Shown one piece after another: positions 1-5,809 of a stretch of DNA of 7,920 nt; position 1 is the first letter of the stretch; every line of letters starts with the position of its first letter. The position numbers were made by a program, and so were the translations under genes. The stretch lies in contig DFGL01000042.1 in NCBI GenBank assembly GCA_002371215.1, positions 1 through 7,920 on the forward strand. The letters run 5' to 3'. The DNA is from Ruminococcaceae bacterium UBA3751. Its GTDB lineage: Bacteria; Bacillota; Clostridia; Oscillospirales; Acutalibacteraceae. The notes below the pieces were generated by a model. That model ran no database searches, had not been told where the DNA came from, and worked only from the letters and a program-made list of their open reading frames with translations.

Positions 1-78
1 TAATGTAGTTATGGCGGAAAAGATGTGATTTTTGGACTAACCTTCGTTATCGCACCTCGCCTTTTTGAGTCGGATTTT

Positions 79-663
79 TTATGCGTATTTATTAATTATT
101 TCCTCTGCTATTGCTTTCTTTGTAATGCAGCGGTCCATCGCTTCCTTTTCAAGATAGCGGTGCGCCTCGGGCTCAAGCATACCCTCCTTGCTTATCAGCA
201 GCCATTTCGCCTTATTTACAAGGCGGATTTCCTCCATCTTGCCCTCCATTTTGGTCGTTTTCTTTTCGGCGCCTGAAAGCTTACGCTTTGCCGTTAGCAA
301 CCAGCGCAGTGCATTTTCCATTGAAAGCTTGTTCATCGGCTTTTGGAGGGTGAAAACTCCGTGGGGAGCAACCTTTGCATATACGTCGCCGTGAATATCG
401 TTCGGAACGAGCAGAAGCACTAAGGCGTGACAAGAGGTGCTGCAGTCAATAGCGAATCTCATTCCCAAATCGTCTTTTACAGGCGAGTTGATAATAACAA
501 AGTCAAAGCTTCGCTCTGCAACGGCGCGTTTTCCCGCAGCAATTGTGGAAACGTTGACAGTCGGCTGAAAGCTCGCTTTAGGGAGCATCAGCGCCATTGC
601 ATTGTTAAAACTCTCTGCGGAAGATACAATAAGCGTGCTGTATGAATGCTCTTCCATTGACAT
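79..663 (-). CDS. ANTAR-domain antiterminator with degenerate receiver domain
   Basis: A 194-residue protein. The C-terminal part (about 140-192) matches the ANTAR RNA-binding fold: LVNKAKWLLI, GMLEPEAHRYLEKEAMD and KKAIAEEII follow the usual A-K-L / G-E-A-L-AM / A-I pattern. ANTAR proteins bind paired hairpins in nascent RNA and prevent termination. The N-terminal part (about 8-125) reads as a CheY-like receiver, but the acidic pair after strand 1 is Ser14-Ser15 and the phospho-acceptor position is Asn59 (FVIINSP); only the Lys108-Pro109 signature remains. It is therefore probably a pseudo-receiver that does not take phosphate, as in AmiR and NasR. The ATG at 663 has a very strong site, AAAGGAGGGAG. 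It lies 32 bp downstream of the atypical GS gene on the same strand, a context known for NitR-type nitrogen regulators in clostridia. The domain call is firm; the nitrogen role is inferred from context. Confidence 0.9.
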   Translation of the reverse strand: MSMEEHSYSTLIVSSAESFNNAMALMLPKASFQPTVNVSTIAAGKRAVAERSFDFVIINSPVKDDLGMRFAIDCSTSCHALVLLLVPNDIHGDVYAKVAPHGVFTLQKPMNKLSMENALRWLLTAKRKLSGAEKKTTKMEGKMEEIRLVNKAKWLLISKEGMLEPEAHRYLEKEAMDRCITKKAIAEEIINKYA

Positions 664-695
664 TTTGCTCCCTCCTTTCAGCAGTTTATAATATG

Positions 696-1907
696 TTATT
701 TACAGTAAATGTCAAATATCTTTTTGGGAATGTATTTCTTAATAAAGTCGCTTTTTGCCGCCGCTTCCTTCGCTTCTTCAAGCGATTGAGGAAGTATATC
801 GAATTTTGAAAGCGTTTCCTCGTCGGCGGTGAATAAATTGAAATCCGCAACGAACGGTAAATCAAGCTTGTTCTGAATTCCGTAAAGTCCGGAGTATATC
901 ATAAGCGCAAAGGCTATATACGGGTTAACGGAAGGGTCTGCGCTGCGGAGCTCCGCTCTTTTGTACTGGCCGACTGCCGCGGGAATTCGTACAAGCTGCG
1001 AACGGTTTTCGCTTGACCAGGAAACGTAGCGCGGCGCTTTATTGTTTCCGAGGCGTGCGTATGATTTTTCGGTTGGATTTAAAAATGCGGTCATATCAAC
1101 GGCCTTGTCGAGAACGCCCGCTATCATATACGGCATAATGTTATCCGTTCCGTCATCCGCTTTAACTGAAACGTTGATATGAAAACCGTTACCGGGCGCG
1201 TTATCAAGAGGCTTCGGCGAAAAGTCCGCAAAAAGTCCGTTGCGGTTTGCAACCGTATTAACTACTGTCTGTAAGGTCATAACGTTATCCGCGGCGGTGA
1301 GCGCCTCTGAATAGCGGAAATCAATCTCATTCTGACCGGGGCCTTCCTCGTGGTGAGAGCTTTCCGGTGAAATGCCCATCTGCTCTAAGGTAAGGCAGAT
1401 TTCACGGCGGATGTTTTCGCCCCTGTCAAAAGGCGCTAAATCCATATAACTCGCCTTGTCGTATGGAATTTTTGTGGGCTCGTTGTTTTCATCAAGCTTG
1501 AAAAGATAGAATTCCTGCTCCGCGCCGAAATAAAAGCGGTAGCCTGCTTTTTCAGCCTCAGCAACTGCGTCTTTCAGCAGAGTTCTCGTGTCGCATTCAA
1601 AGGGCTTCCCGTCAGGGTAGGTGATGGAGCAGAACATTCTTACAACCTTGCCCTGCTCGGGGCGCCACGGCAAAATAGTTAAGGTATCGGCGTCAGGGTG
1701 AAGCAGTAAGTCGGAATGCACCTCTCCGCCGAAACCCGAAATAGCTGAGCCGTCAAGCGCAATTCCGTAGCCGAAGGCGCGCTCAAGCTCATCCGCCATA
1801 ATGGAAATGTTTTTTTGCCTTCCCCAAACGTCGCAGAAAGCAAGGCGAACGAATTTAACGTCCTCTTCAATACAAAACTGAATAACCTCATCCTTTGTAT
1901 AATTCAT
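696..1907 (-). CDS. Glutamine synthetase type I family, atypical short paralog (glnA-like)
   Basis: A 403-residue GS-family enzyme, expected to make glutamine from glutamate, ammonium and ATP in the cytoplasm. Visible motifs: beta-grasp N-domain with LDGS (51-54), GAEQEF (metal Glu130 and Glu132), SHHEEGPGQNEIDF (184-197; metal Glu), GNGFH (His243), SYARL (Arg285), NRSQLVRIP and AELRSADPSVNPY (318-330). The catalytic metal and substrate residues are thus kept. Odd points: GQHEI is GQNEI; the flap PGYEAP is GNNKAP (Glu to Lys290, one residue shorter); the Arg62 position of Bacillus subtilis GS is Gly61; the stretch from His243 to NPT is 13 residues shorter than in the second GS here; and the usual C-terminal tail is missing (family about 440). 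I chose the ATG at 1907, preceded by AAAGAGGG at good spacing; an in-frame TTG at 1925 would place that site inside the gene. It lies upstream of the ANTAR gene, probably as one operon. It could be a GS-like enzyme with another amine substrate. Confidence 0.85.
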   Translation of the reverse strand: MNYTKDEVIQFCIEEDVKFVRLAFCDVWGRQKNISIMADELERAFGYGIALDGSAISGFGGEVHSDLLLHPDADTLTILPWRPEQGKVVRMFCSITYPDGKPFECDTRTLLKDAVAEAEKAGYRFYFGAEQEFYLFKLDENNEPTKIPYDKASYMDLAPFDRGENIRREICLTLEQMGISPESSHHEEGPGQNEIDFRYSEALTAADNVMTLQTVVNTVANRNGLFADFSPKPLDNAPGNGFHINVSVKADDGTDNIMPYMIAGVLDKAVDMTAFLNPTEKSYARLGNNKAPRYVSWSSENRSQLVRIPAAVGQYKRAELRSADPSVNPYIAFALMIYSGLYGIQNKLDLPFVADFNLFTADEETLSKFDILPQSLEEAKEAAAKSDFIKKYIPKKIFDIYCK

Positions 1908-2004
1908 TTTATAACCCTCTTTCAAAAAATGCGCCCACTAAAAACGGGAACCCCGTAATTAATGAACGCCATTGCTCAAAAATTTTGAATTTTTCTATAT
2001 GAAT

Positions 2005-2033
2005 AATATATAATACGCAGCGGATTATGTCAA
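2005..2033 (-). promoter_or_regulatory. Sigma-A-type promoter for the GS-ANTAR operon
   Basis: Read on the minus strand: TTGACA (2033-2028), a 17-bp spacer, then TATATT (2010-2005). A start near 1998 gives a leader of about 90 nt before the ATG at 1907. The leader contains a small ACGGG-GTT-CCCGT hairpin followed by TTTT (about 1935-1960), a weak attenuator candidate. It is the stronger-looking of the two divergent promoters in the 311-bp gene-free stretch 1908-2218. Confidence 0.7.
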
Positions 2034-2053
2034 GAAGAAAATTGAAAAAAGGC

Positions 2054-2082
2054 TTGACAACGGGGAATTTTTGGTGTAACAT
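2054..2082 (+). promoter_or_regulatory. Sigma-A-type promoter for gdhA
   Basis: TTGACA (2054-2059), a 17-bp spacer and TAACAT (2077-2082). The expected start is near 2089, giving a gdhA leader of about 130 nt. Its -35 box mirrors that of the leftward GS promoter. I see no GlnR/TnrA-type TGTNA-N7-TNACA operator between them. Confidence 0.65.
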
Positions 2083-2101
2083 CTTTTTCGTAAAGGCAAG
2101 G

Positions 2102-2139
2102 GAGTCTTTGGGCAACGCTCAAGGACTCTTTATCTTTTT
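2102..2139 (+). terminator. Terminator-like hairpin in the gdhA leader (attenuator candidate)
   Basis: GAGTC TTTGGG (2102-2112) pairs with CTCAAG GACTC (2118-2128) over 11 pairs, including two G-U, with a CAACG loop. TTTATCTTTTT follows at 2129-2139. No plus-strand gene lies upstream, so this probably does not end another operon. Because it sits about 13 nt after the predicted gdhA start, it may be an attenuator or the 3' end of a short leader RNA. Confidence 0.5.
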
Positions 2140-2152
2140 AACTAAATAATTT

Positions 2153-2211
2153 AAGGCAAAGGTGTCATTAATGGTTTATCATTAGTGCGCCTTTTTCTGC
2201 TTTTCAGGAGG
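2153..2211 (+). promoter_or_regulatory. Ribosome-site-proximal hairpin leader of gdhA (copy 1 of 2)
   Basis: The outer helix AAGGCA (2153-2158) pairs with TGCTTT (2198-2203). After a 4-nt bulge, the inner helix AAGGTG (2159-2164) pairs with CGCCTT (2188-2193), and CATTAATG (2166-2173) pairs with CATTAGTG (2180-2187) around a GTTTAT hexaloop; T2165 is bulged. AGGAGG (2206-2211) follows the helix by 2 nt and lies 7 nt before the gdhA ATG. The same architecture and flanking sequence recur at 3881-3934. It may control translation or mRNA stability, or be an attenuator with a weak T tract; its ligand or protein partner is unknown. Confidence 0.55.
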
Positions 2212-2218
2212 AAAAACT

Positions 2219-3553
2219 ATGGCTTATGTAGACGAAGTAATGGAATTTTTAAAGAAGCGCGACGGCAACGAGCCCGAATTTCTTCAGGCTGTCAGCGAGG
2301 TTTTTGATTCCCTGCGCCCCGTAATCGAGGCTAATGAGGAAAGATACAGAAAGCTCGCCCTGCTTGAAAGACTTGTTGAGCCCGAAAGAATTTTTCGCTT
2401 CAGAGTACCGTGGATTGACGACAGCGGTCAGGTACACGTTAACAGAGCGTACCGCGTTCAGTTTAACTCTGCAATCGGTCCGTATAAGGGCGGCTTAAGA
2501 CTCCATCCGAGCGTAACCCTTTCGGTAATTAAATTTCTCGGATTTGAACAGATTTTTAAAAACTCCTTAACAGGTCTGCCAATCGGCGGCGGTAAGGGCG
2601 GCTCTGACTTTAACCCAAAGGGCAAGAGCGACAGAGAGATTATGATGTTCTGCCAGAGCTTTATGACAGAGCTCTGTAAGGTAATCGGCGAAAATACGGA
2701 CGTTCCCGCGGGCGATATCGGAACAGGCGCGAGAGAAATCGGCTATATGTTCGGTCAGTATAAGAGAATACAGAAAAAATACGAGGGCGTTCTTACAGGT
2801 AAAGGTCTTTCCTTCGGCGGCTCGCTTACAAGAACGGAAGCAACGGGCTACGGACTTCTTTATATAACAGAGGAAATGCTTAAATGCCACGGAATTGATA
2901 TCGCGGGCAAAACCGTTGTAGTTTCAGGCTCGGGTAACGTTGCAATTTATGCCGTTGAAAAGGCTCAGCAGCTCGGCGCTAAGGTTGTAACCGTATCCGA
3001 TTCAACGGGCTGGGTTTATGACAGCGAGGGTATTGACGTTGAGCTTCTTAAGGAAATCAAAGAGGTTAAGCGCGCAAGACTTACCGAATACGCTGCGGCT
3101 CGTCCGTCGGCTGAATACCACGAGGGCAGGGGCGTATGGAGCATTAAGTGCGATATTGCTTTACCCTGCGCAACCCAGAACGAGCTTCATCTTGAGGACG
3201 CAAAGCAGCTTGTTGCCAACGGCGTTATCGCTGTTGCAGAGGGCGCTAATATGCCTACAACGCGCGACGCAACCGCTTATCTTCAGGAAAACGGAATTTT
3301 CTTCCTTCCCGGCAAAGCGGCTAACGCAGGCGGCGTTGCAACCTCAGCGCTTGAAATGAGCCAGAACTCAGAAAGAGTTTACTGGAGCTTTGAAAAGGTT
3401 GACCGTAAGCTTCAGGCAATTATGGTTAATATTTACCATAATATTGACGAGGCTTCTAAAAAATATAACCTTGAGGGCGATTACGTAGCGGGCGCAAACA
3501 TTGCGGGCTTTGAAAAGGTTGCGGACGCTATGATTGCTCAGGGAGTAGTTTAA
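2219..3553 (+). CDS. gdhA: NADP-specific glutamate dehydrogenase
   Basis: A 444-residue enzyme, the usual length for the small hexameric class. It catalyses reversible reductive amination of 2-oxoglutarate to glutamate; NADP-type forms work mainly in ammonium assimilation. Residues seen: GPYKGGLR (88-94), PIGGGKGG with catalytic Lys126 (121-128), VPAGDIGTGAREIGY with catalytic Asp166 (162-175), and the nucleotide fold VVVSGSGNVA (233-242). The second strand ends in SDS (260-262), without the acidic residue typical of NAD enzymes, which favours NADP. ANAGGVATSALEM and a helical C-terminus complete the family pattern. The start is set by AGGAGG 7 nt upstream. It is transcribed divergently from the GS-ANTAR operon and has a structured leader. 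No T-tract terminator follows; the region downstream is repeats. Confidence 0.97.
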   Translation: MAYVDEVMEFLKKRDGNEPEFLQAVSEVFDSLRPVIEANEERYRKLALLERLVEPERIFRFRVPWIDDSGQVHVNRAYRVQFNSAIGPYKGGLRLHPSVTLSVIKFLGFEQIFKNSLTGLPIGGGKGGSDFNPKGKSDREIMMFCQSFMTELCKVIGENTDVPAGDIGTGAREIGYMFGQYKRIQKKYEGVLTGKGLSFGGSLTRTEATGYGLLYITEEMLKCHGIDIAGKTVVVSGSGNVAIYAVEKAQQLGAKVVTVSDSTGWVYDSEGIDVELLKEIKEVKRARLTEYAAARPSAEYHEGRGVWSIKCDIALPCATQNELHLEDAKQLVANGVIAVAEGANMPTTRDATAYLQENGIFFLPGKAANAGGVATSALEMSQNSERVYWSFEKVDRKLQAIMVNIYHNIDEASKKYNLEGDYVAGANIAGFEKVADAMIAQGVV

Positions 3554-3556
3554 TAT

Positions 3557-3591
3557 AATTCGGAATTCGGAAAGCGGAATTCGGAATTCGG
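3557..3591 (+). repeat. Five tandem heptamers, AATTCGG
   Basis: Heptamers begin at 3557, 3564, 3571, 3578 and 3585. Four are exactly AATTCGG and the third is AAAGCGG. The run starts 4 bp after the gdhA stop and ends 7 bp before the 117-bp repeat array. In form it resembles short tandemly repeated repetitive sequences. No function can be read from it. Confidence 0.85.
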
Positions 3592-3598
3592 AAACAAT

Positions 3599-3859
3599 CT
3601 GCCGCCGGCAGCGGTCGCAAACGAAGACGACCAACGGTACCCAAAATTTTTGCGGCAGCCCGATACGGCAGCCTGAAAATTTTGACCGTTCGGCAGTTCT
3701 TATTGCTCCCTTTGTCTGCCGCCGGCAGCGGTCGCAAACGAAGACGACCAACGGTGCCCAAAATTTTTGCGGCAGCCCGTTACGGCAGCCTGAAAATTTT
3801 GACCGTTCGGCAGTTCTTATTGCTCCCTTTATCTGCCGCCGGCAGCGGTCGCAAACGAA
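3599..3859 (+). repeat. 117-bp tandem repeat array (2.2 copies)
   Basis: Units start at 3599, 3716 and 3833, a period of exactly 117 bp. Units 1 and 2 differ at three positions only (3639 A/3756 G, 3663 A/3780 T, 3714 G/3831 A). The third unit stops after 27 bp. Each unit opens with the palindrome CTGCC-GCC-GGCAG, then GGTCG...CGACC with a 10-nt loop, then a long imperfect inverted repeat in which AACGGT and AAAATTTT on the left pair with AAAATTTT and ACCGTT on the right. One of the three differences falls in the apical loop of that hairpin. The unit is GC-rich in most parts and unlike its surroundings. With the heptamers and the leader at 3881, it fills the gene-free stretch 3554-3941. It is probably a dispersed intergenic repeat; no transposase is present. 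Confidence 0.9.
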
Positions 3860-3880
3860 CCTATAACAAACTTTAATATA

Positions 3881-3934
3881 AAGGGCGAAGGTGTCTTGGA
3901 GAAATCCGGGGCGCCTTTGTCGCTTTTCAGGAGG
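3881..3934 (+). promoter_or_regulatory. Ribosome-site-proximal hairpin leader (copy 2 of 2), before the 48-codon ORF
   Basis: The outer helix AAGGGCG (3881-3887) pairs with CGCTTTT (3921-3927). After a 3-nt bulge, the inner helix AAGGTGTCTTGGA (3888-3900) pairs with 3905-3917 over 13 pairs and is capped by GAAA. AGGAGG (3929-3934) follows by 1 nt. It shares AAGGTGTC, GCGCCTTT and GCTTTTCAGGAGGA with the gdhA leader, but the apical halves differ in sequence while both still pair. One outer pair is A-U in the gdhA copy (2158/2198) and G-C here (3887/3921). No convincing promoter is visible just upstream; TAATAT at 3874-3879 lacks a good -35. Confidence 0.55.
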
Positions 3935-3941
3935 AATTAAT

Positions 3942-4088
3942 ATGATTAAGGAAGTTCCGTTAATTGCAAGAATGATTGTAATTGAGGATATTATTTCGCA
4001 AGAAAAGAAGAACAAGGATACGTCTTATTACAATTCGGATTTAGACAGGGAGTGTGAATACTGCCTGAACACAACTGCGTGGGATTAA
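3942..4088 (+). CDS. Small hypothetical protein, 48 residues
   Basis: I do not recognise this protein. It reads MIKEVPLIARMIVIEDIISQ, then a lysine-rich polar stretch, then a cysteine pair C38-E-Y-C41 and ends in TAWD. There is no clear membrane segment or signal peptide. Support for translation: ATG 7 nt after a perfect AGGAGG, and a leader nearly identical to that of gdhA. It could be a genuine small protein, a leader peptide upstream of pyrG (116 bp downstream of its stop), or the remnant of a gene whose 5' end and leader survive. The frame upstream of the ATG is also open but runs into the repeat region, so the ATG at 3942 is the sensible start. Confidence 0.5.
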   Translation: MIKEVPLIARMIVIEDIISQEKKNKDTSYYNSDLDRECEYCLNTTAWD

Positions 4089-4110
4089 TCAGTTGTATAG
4101 CCCGTTCAGC

Positions 4111-4126
4111 TTGCCGCGAGCGGCAA
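4111..4126 (+). other. GC-rich hairpin between the small ORF and pyrG
   Basis: TTGCCG-CGAG-CGGCAA forms a perfect 6-bp stem. GC(C)CGT on the left and ACGGC on the right (about 4100-4138) can add an outer helix. No T tract follows, so it is not a standard terminator. It could be a processing site or a bipartite pause structure. Confidence 0.4.
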
Positions 4127-4162
4127 CGAGCGACGGCATAAATCCCATTATATTTTATGAAT

Positions 4163-4183
4163 TATAATAGATAATTTATGGGC
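4163..4183 (+). promoter_or_regulatory. Possible pyrG promoter and G-tract start region
   Basis: An AT-rich stretch holds TATAAT (4163-4168) and, overlapping, GATAAT (4170-4175). GGGC at 4180-4183 lies at a plausible start distance from the second. No good -35 box is present at 16-18 bp from either, so the call is weak. A start here would leave a leader of about 25 nt before the pyrG ATG. Confidence 0.3.
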
Positions 4184-4204
4184 GGAAAGGCTGTGGGGAT
4201 TAGT

Positions 4205-5806
4205 ATGGCAAAGTATATTTTTGTAACGGGCGGCGTTGTTTCAGGGCTCGGAAAGGGTATAACCGCCGCCTCTCTCGGAAGGCTTCTTAAGGCAAGAGGA
4301 TTAAAGGTTGCAGCGCAGAAGCTGGACCCGTATATTAACGTTGACCCGGGGACTATGAGCCCGTTTCAACACGGCGAGGTTTACGTTACTGAGGATGGAG
4401 CGGAGACTGACCTTGACCTTGGCCACTATGAGCGATTTATTGATGAAAACTTAAATAAGTATTCCAACCTCACAACGGGTAAGGTTTACTGGAACGTTCT
4501 TAACAAGGAGCGCCGCGGAGAGTATCTCGGCTCAACAGTTCAGGTCATTCCGCATATAACCAATGAGATTAAGGAGTTCGTTTATTCCGTAGGCAAAAAG
4601 ACGGACGCGGACGTTGTTATAACTGAAATCGGCGGAACTATCGGCGATATTGAAAGCCAGCCGTTTATTGAAGCGGTAAGGCAGATTTCGCTTGAGGTGG
4701 GGAAGGAAAACAGCCTTTTTATCCACGTTTGCCTCGTCCCGTTTTTAAGCGGCTCGGATGAGCATAAAACAAAACCTACCCAGCATTCCGTTAAAGAGCT
4801 TCAGGGCATGGGAGTTAACCCGAATATTGTTGTTTTGCGCTGTGATAAGCCGCTTGAAAAATCTATTTTTGATAAAATCTCTCTTTTTTGCAACGTTAAG
4901 CGCGATTGCGTTATTGAAAATATAACGCTGCCCAACCTCTATGAAGCGCCGCTTATGCTTGAAAAATCAGGCTTTTCAAAGATTGTCTGCCGCGAACTTA
5001 ATATTGACGCGCCAAAGCCCGATTTAGCGGACTGGACTGCGCTCGTAGAAAAAATCAAGGCGGAGCGCAAAGAGGTGAAAATAGGGCTTGTAGGAAAATA
5101 CGTTGAGCTTCACGACGCGTATTTATCCGTTGCGGAAGCTCTGCGCCACGCGGGATATTACCACGACGCAAAGGTTAAAATAAGCTGGATTGATTCAGAG
5201 AATATTACGGATGAAAACAGCGCTGAAATCCTTGGAGGACTTGACGGAATAATTGTTCCCGGCGGCTTTGGAAGCAGAGGGATTGAAGGAATGATTTCCT
5301 CAGCAAAATACGCAAGGGAAAACAGAATACCGTATTTCGGAATCTGCCTCGGTATGCAGATTGCAGTTATAGAATTTGCAAGAAACGTTGCAAAAATTAA
5401 GGGCGCGAATTCCGGCGAATTTGATGAAACCTGTAAAAACAAGGTTATTGATTTTATGCCGGGACAGTACGAGGATATTGAAAAGGGCGGAACGCTACGC
5501 CTCGGCGCTTATCCCTGCGTTTTGCAGGAGGGTACCGTAATCAGTTCGCTGTACGGGGATAAAGAAATAAGCGAGCGCCATCGCCACCGCTATGAATTCA
5601 ATAATGATTACAGAGAAACTCTTACGGAAAACGGGCTTACCCTGAGCGGTATTTCGCCCGACGGACGTTTGATTGAAACGGTTGAGCTTTCAGACAGAGA
5701 TTTTTATGTAGGAGTGCAGTATCACCCTGAGTTTAAGAGCAGACCAAACAGACCGCACCCGCTCTTTAAGGGATTTATTGGCGCTGCTCTGACTAAGGAG
5801 AAATAA
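4205..5806 (+). CDS. pyrG: CTP synthase (glutamine-hydrolysing)
   Basis: A 533-residue, two-domain cytoplasmic enzyme that makes CTP from UTP, ATP and glutamine. N-terminal synthetase domain (about 1-268): MAKYIFVTGGVVSGLGKGI with the P-loop at 13-19, QKLDPYINVDPGTMSP, HGEVYVTEDGAETDLDLGHYERF, EIGGTIGDIES and HKTKPTQHSVKELQ. C-terminal class I glutamine amidotransferase domain (about 291-530): PGGFGSRG, nucleophile Cys381 in FGICLGMQ, and His507/Glu509 in YHPEFKSRP. Length is normal. I chose the ATG at 4205 because the protein then begins exactly at the conserved N-terminus; an in-frame ATG at 4178 adds nine unconserved residues and lacks a ribosome site. The site for 4205 is modest (TGGGGAT). 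dapL follows 3 bp after the stop, so the two are co-transcribed. Its glutamine demand fits the neighbouring glnA. Confidence 0.97.
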   Translation: MAKYIFVTGGVVSGLGKGITAASLGRLLKARGLKVAAQKLDPYINVDPGTMSPFQHGEVYVTEDGAETDLDLGHYERFIDENLNKYSNLTTGKVYWNVLNKERRGEYLGSTVQVIPHITNEIKEFVYSVGKKTDADVVITEIGGTIGDIESQPFIEAVRQISLEVGKENSLFIHVCLVPFLSGSDEHKTKPTQHSVKELQGMGVNPNIVVLRCDKPLEKSIFDKISLFCNVKRDCVIENITLPNLYEAPLMLEKSGFSKIVCRELNIDAPKPDLADWTALVEKIKAERKEVKIGLVGKYVELHDAYLSVAEALRHAGYYHDAKVKISWIDSENITDENSAEILGGLDGIIVPGGFGSRGIEGMISSAKYARENRIPYFGICLGMQIAVIEFARNVAKIKGANSGEFDETCKNKVIDFMPGQYEDIEKGGTLRLGAYPCVLQEGTVISSLYGDKEISERHRHRYEFNNDYRETLTENGLTLSGISPDGRLIETVELSDRDFYVGVQYHPEFKSRPNRPHPLFKGFIGAALTKEK

Positions 5807-5809
5807 ACT

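Noticed and set aside
1..78. Terminator for the GS-ANTAR operon
   Set aside because: No stable hairpin followed by a T tract could be found on the minus strand; only distant 4-bp pairings are possible.
1908..1925. TTG start at 1925 for the atypical GS
   Set aside because: It would place the AAAGAGGG ribosome site inside the gene; the ATG at 1907 has the proper spacing and matches the family N-terminus.
2028..2059. GlnR/TnrA operator
   Set aside because: TGTCA and TGACA are present but 22 bp apart instead of 7; they are better explained as the two -35 boxes.
2102..2193. The two gdhA leader hairpins as a classical ANTAR dual-hexaloop target
   Set aside because: The first loop has 5 nt (CAACG). 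The second is a hexaloop (GTTTAT) but lacks A at position 1 and G at position 4.
3599..3859. CRISPR-like layout: a 27-bp direct repeat three times around two equal blocks
   Set aside because: The blocks between the repeats are almost identical to each other rather than unique spacers, and no cas gene is present.
3368..4015. Long reverse-strand ORF with repeated FVCDRCRRQ / LPQKFW units
   Set aside because: It exists because the 117-bp repeat is a multiple of three. It overlaps the end of gdhA antisense, runs through the heptamers and small ORF, and has no ribosome site or recognisable fold.
4178..4204. ATG at 4178 as the pyrG start
   Set aside because: It adds nine residues not typical of CTP synthases and has no ribosome site; the conserved MAKYIFVTGG begins at 4205.
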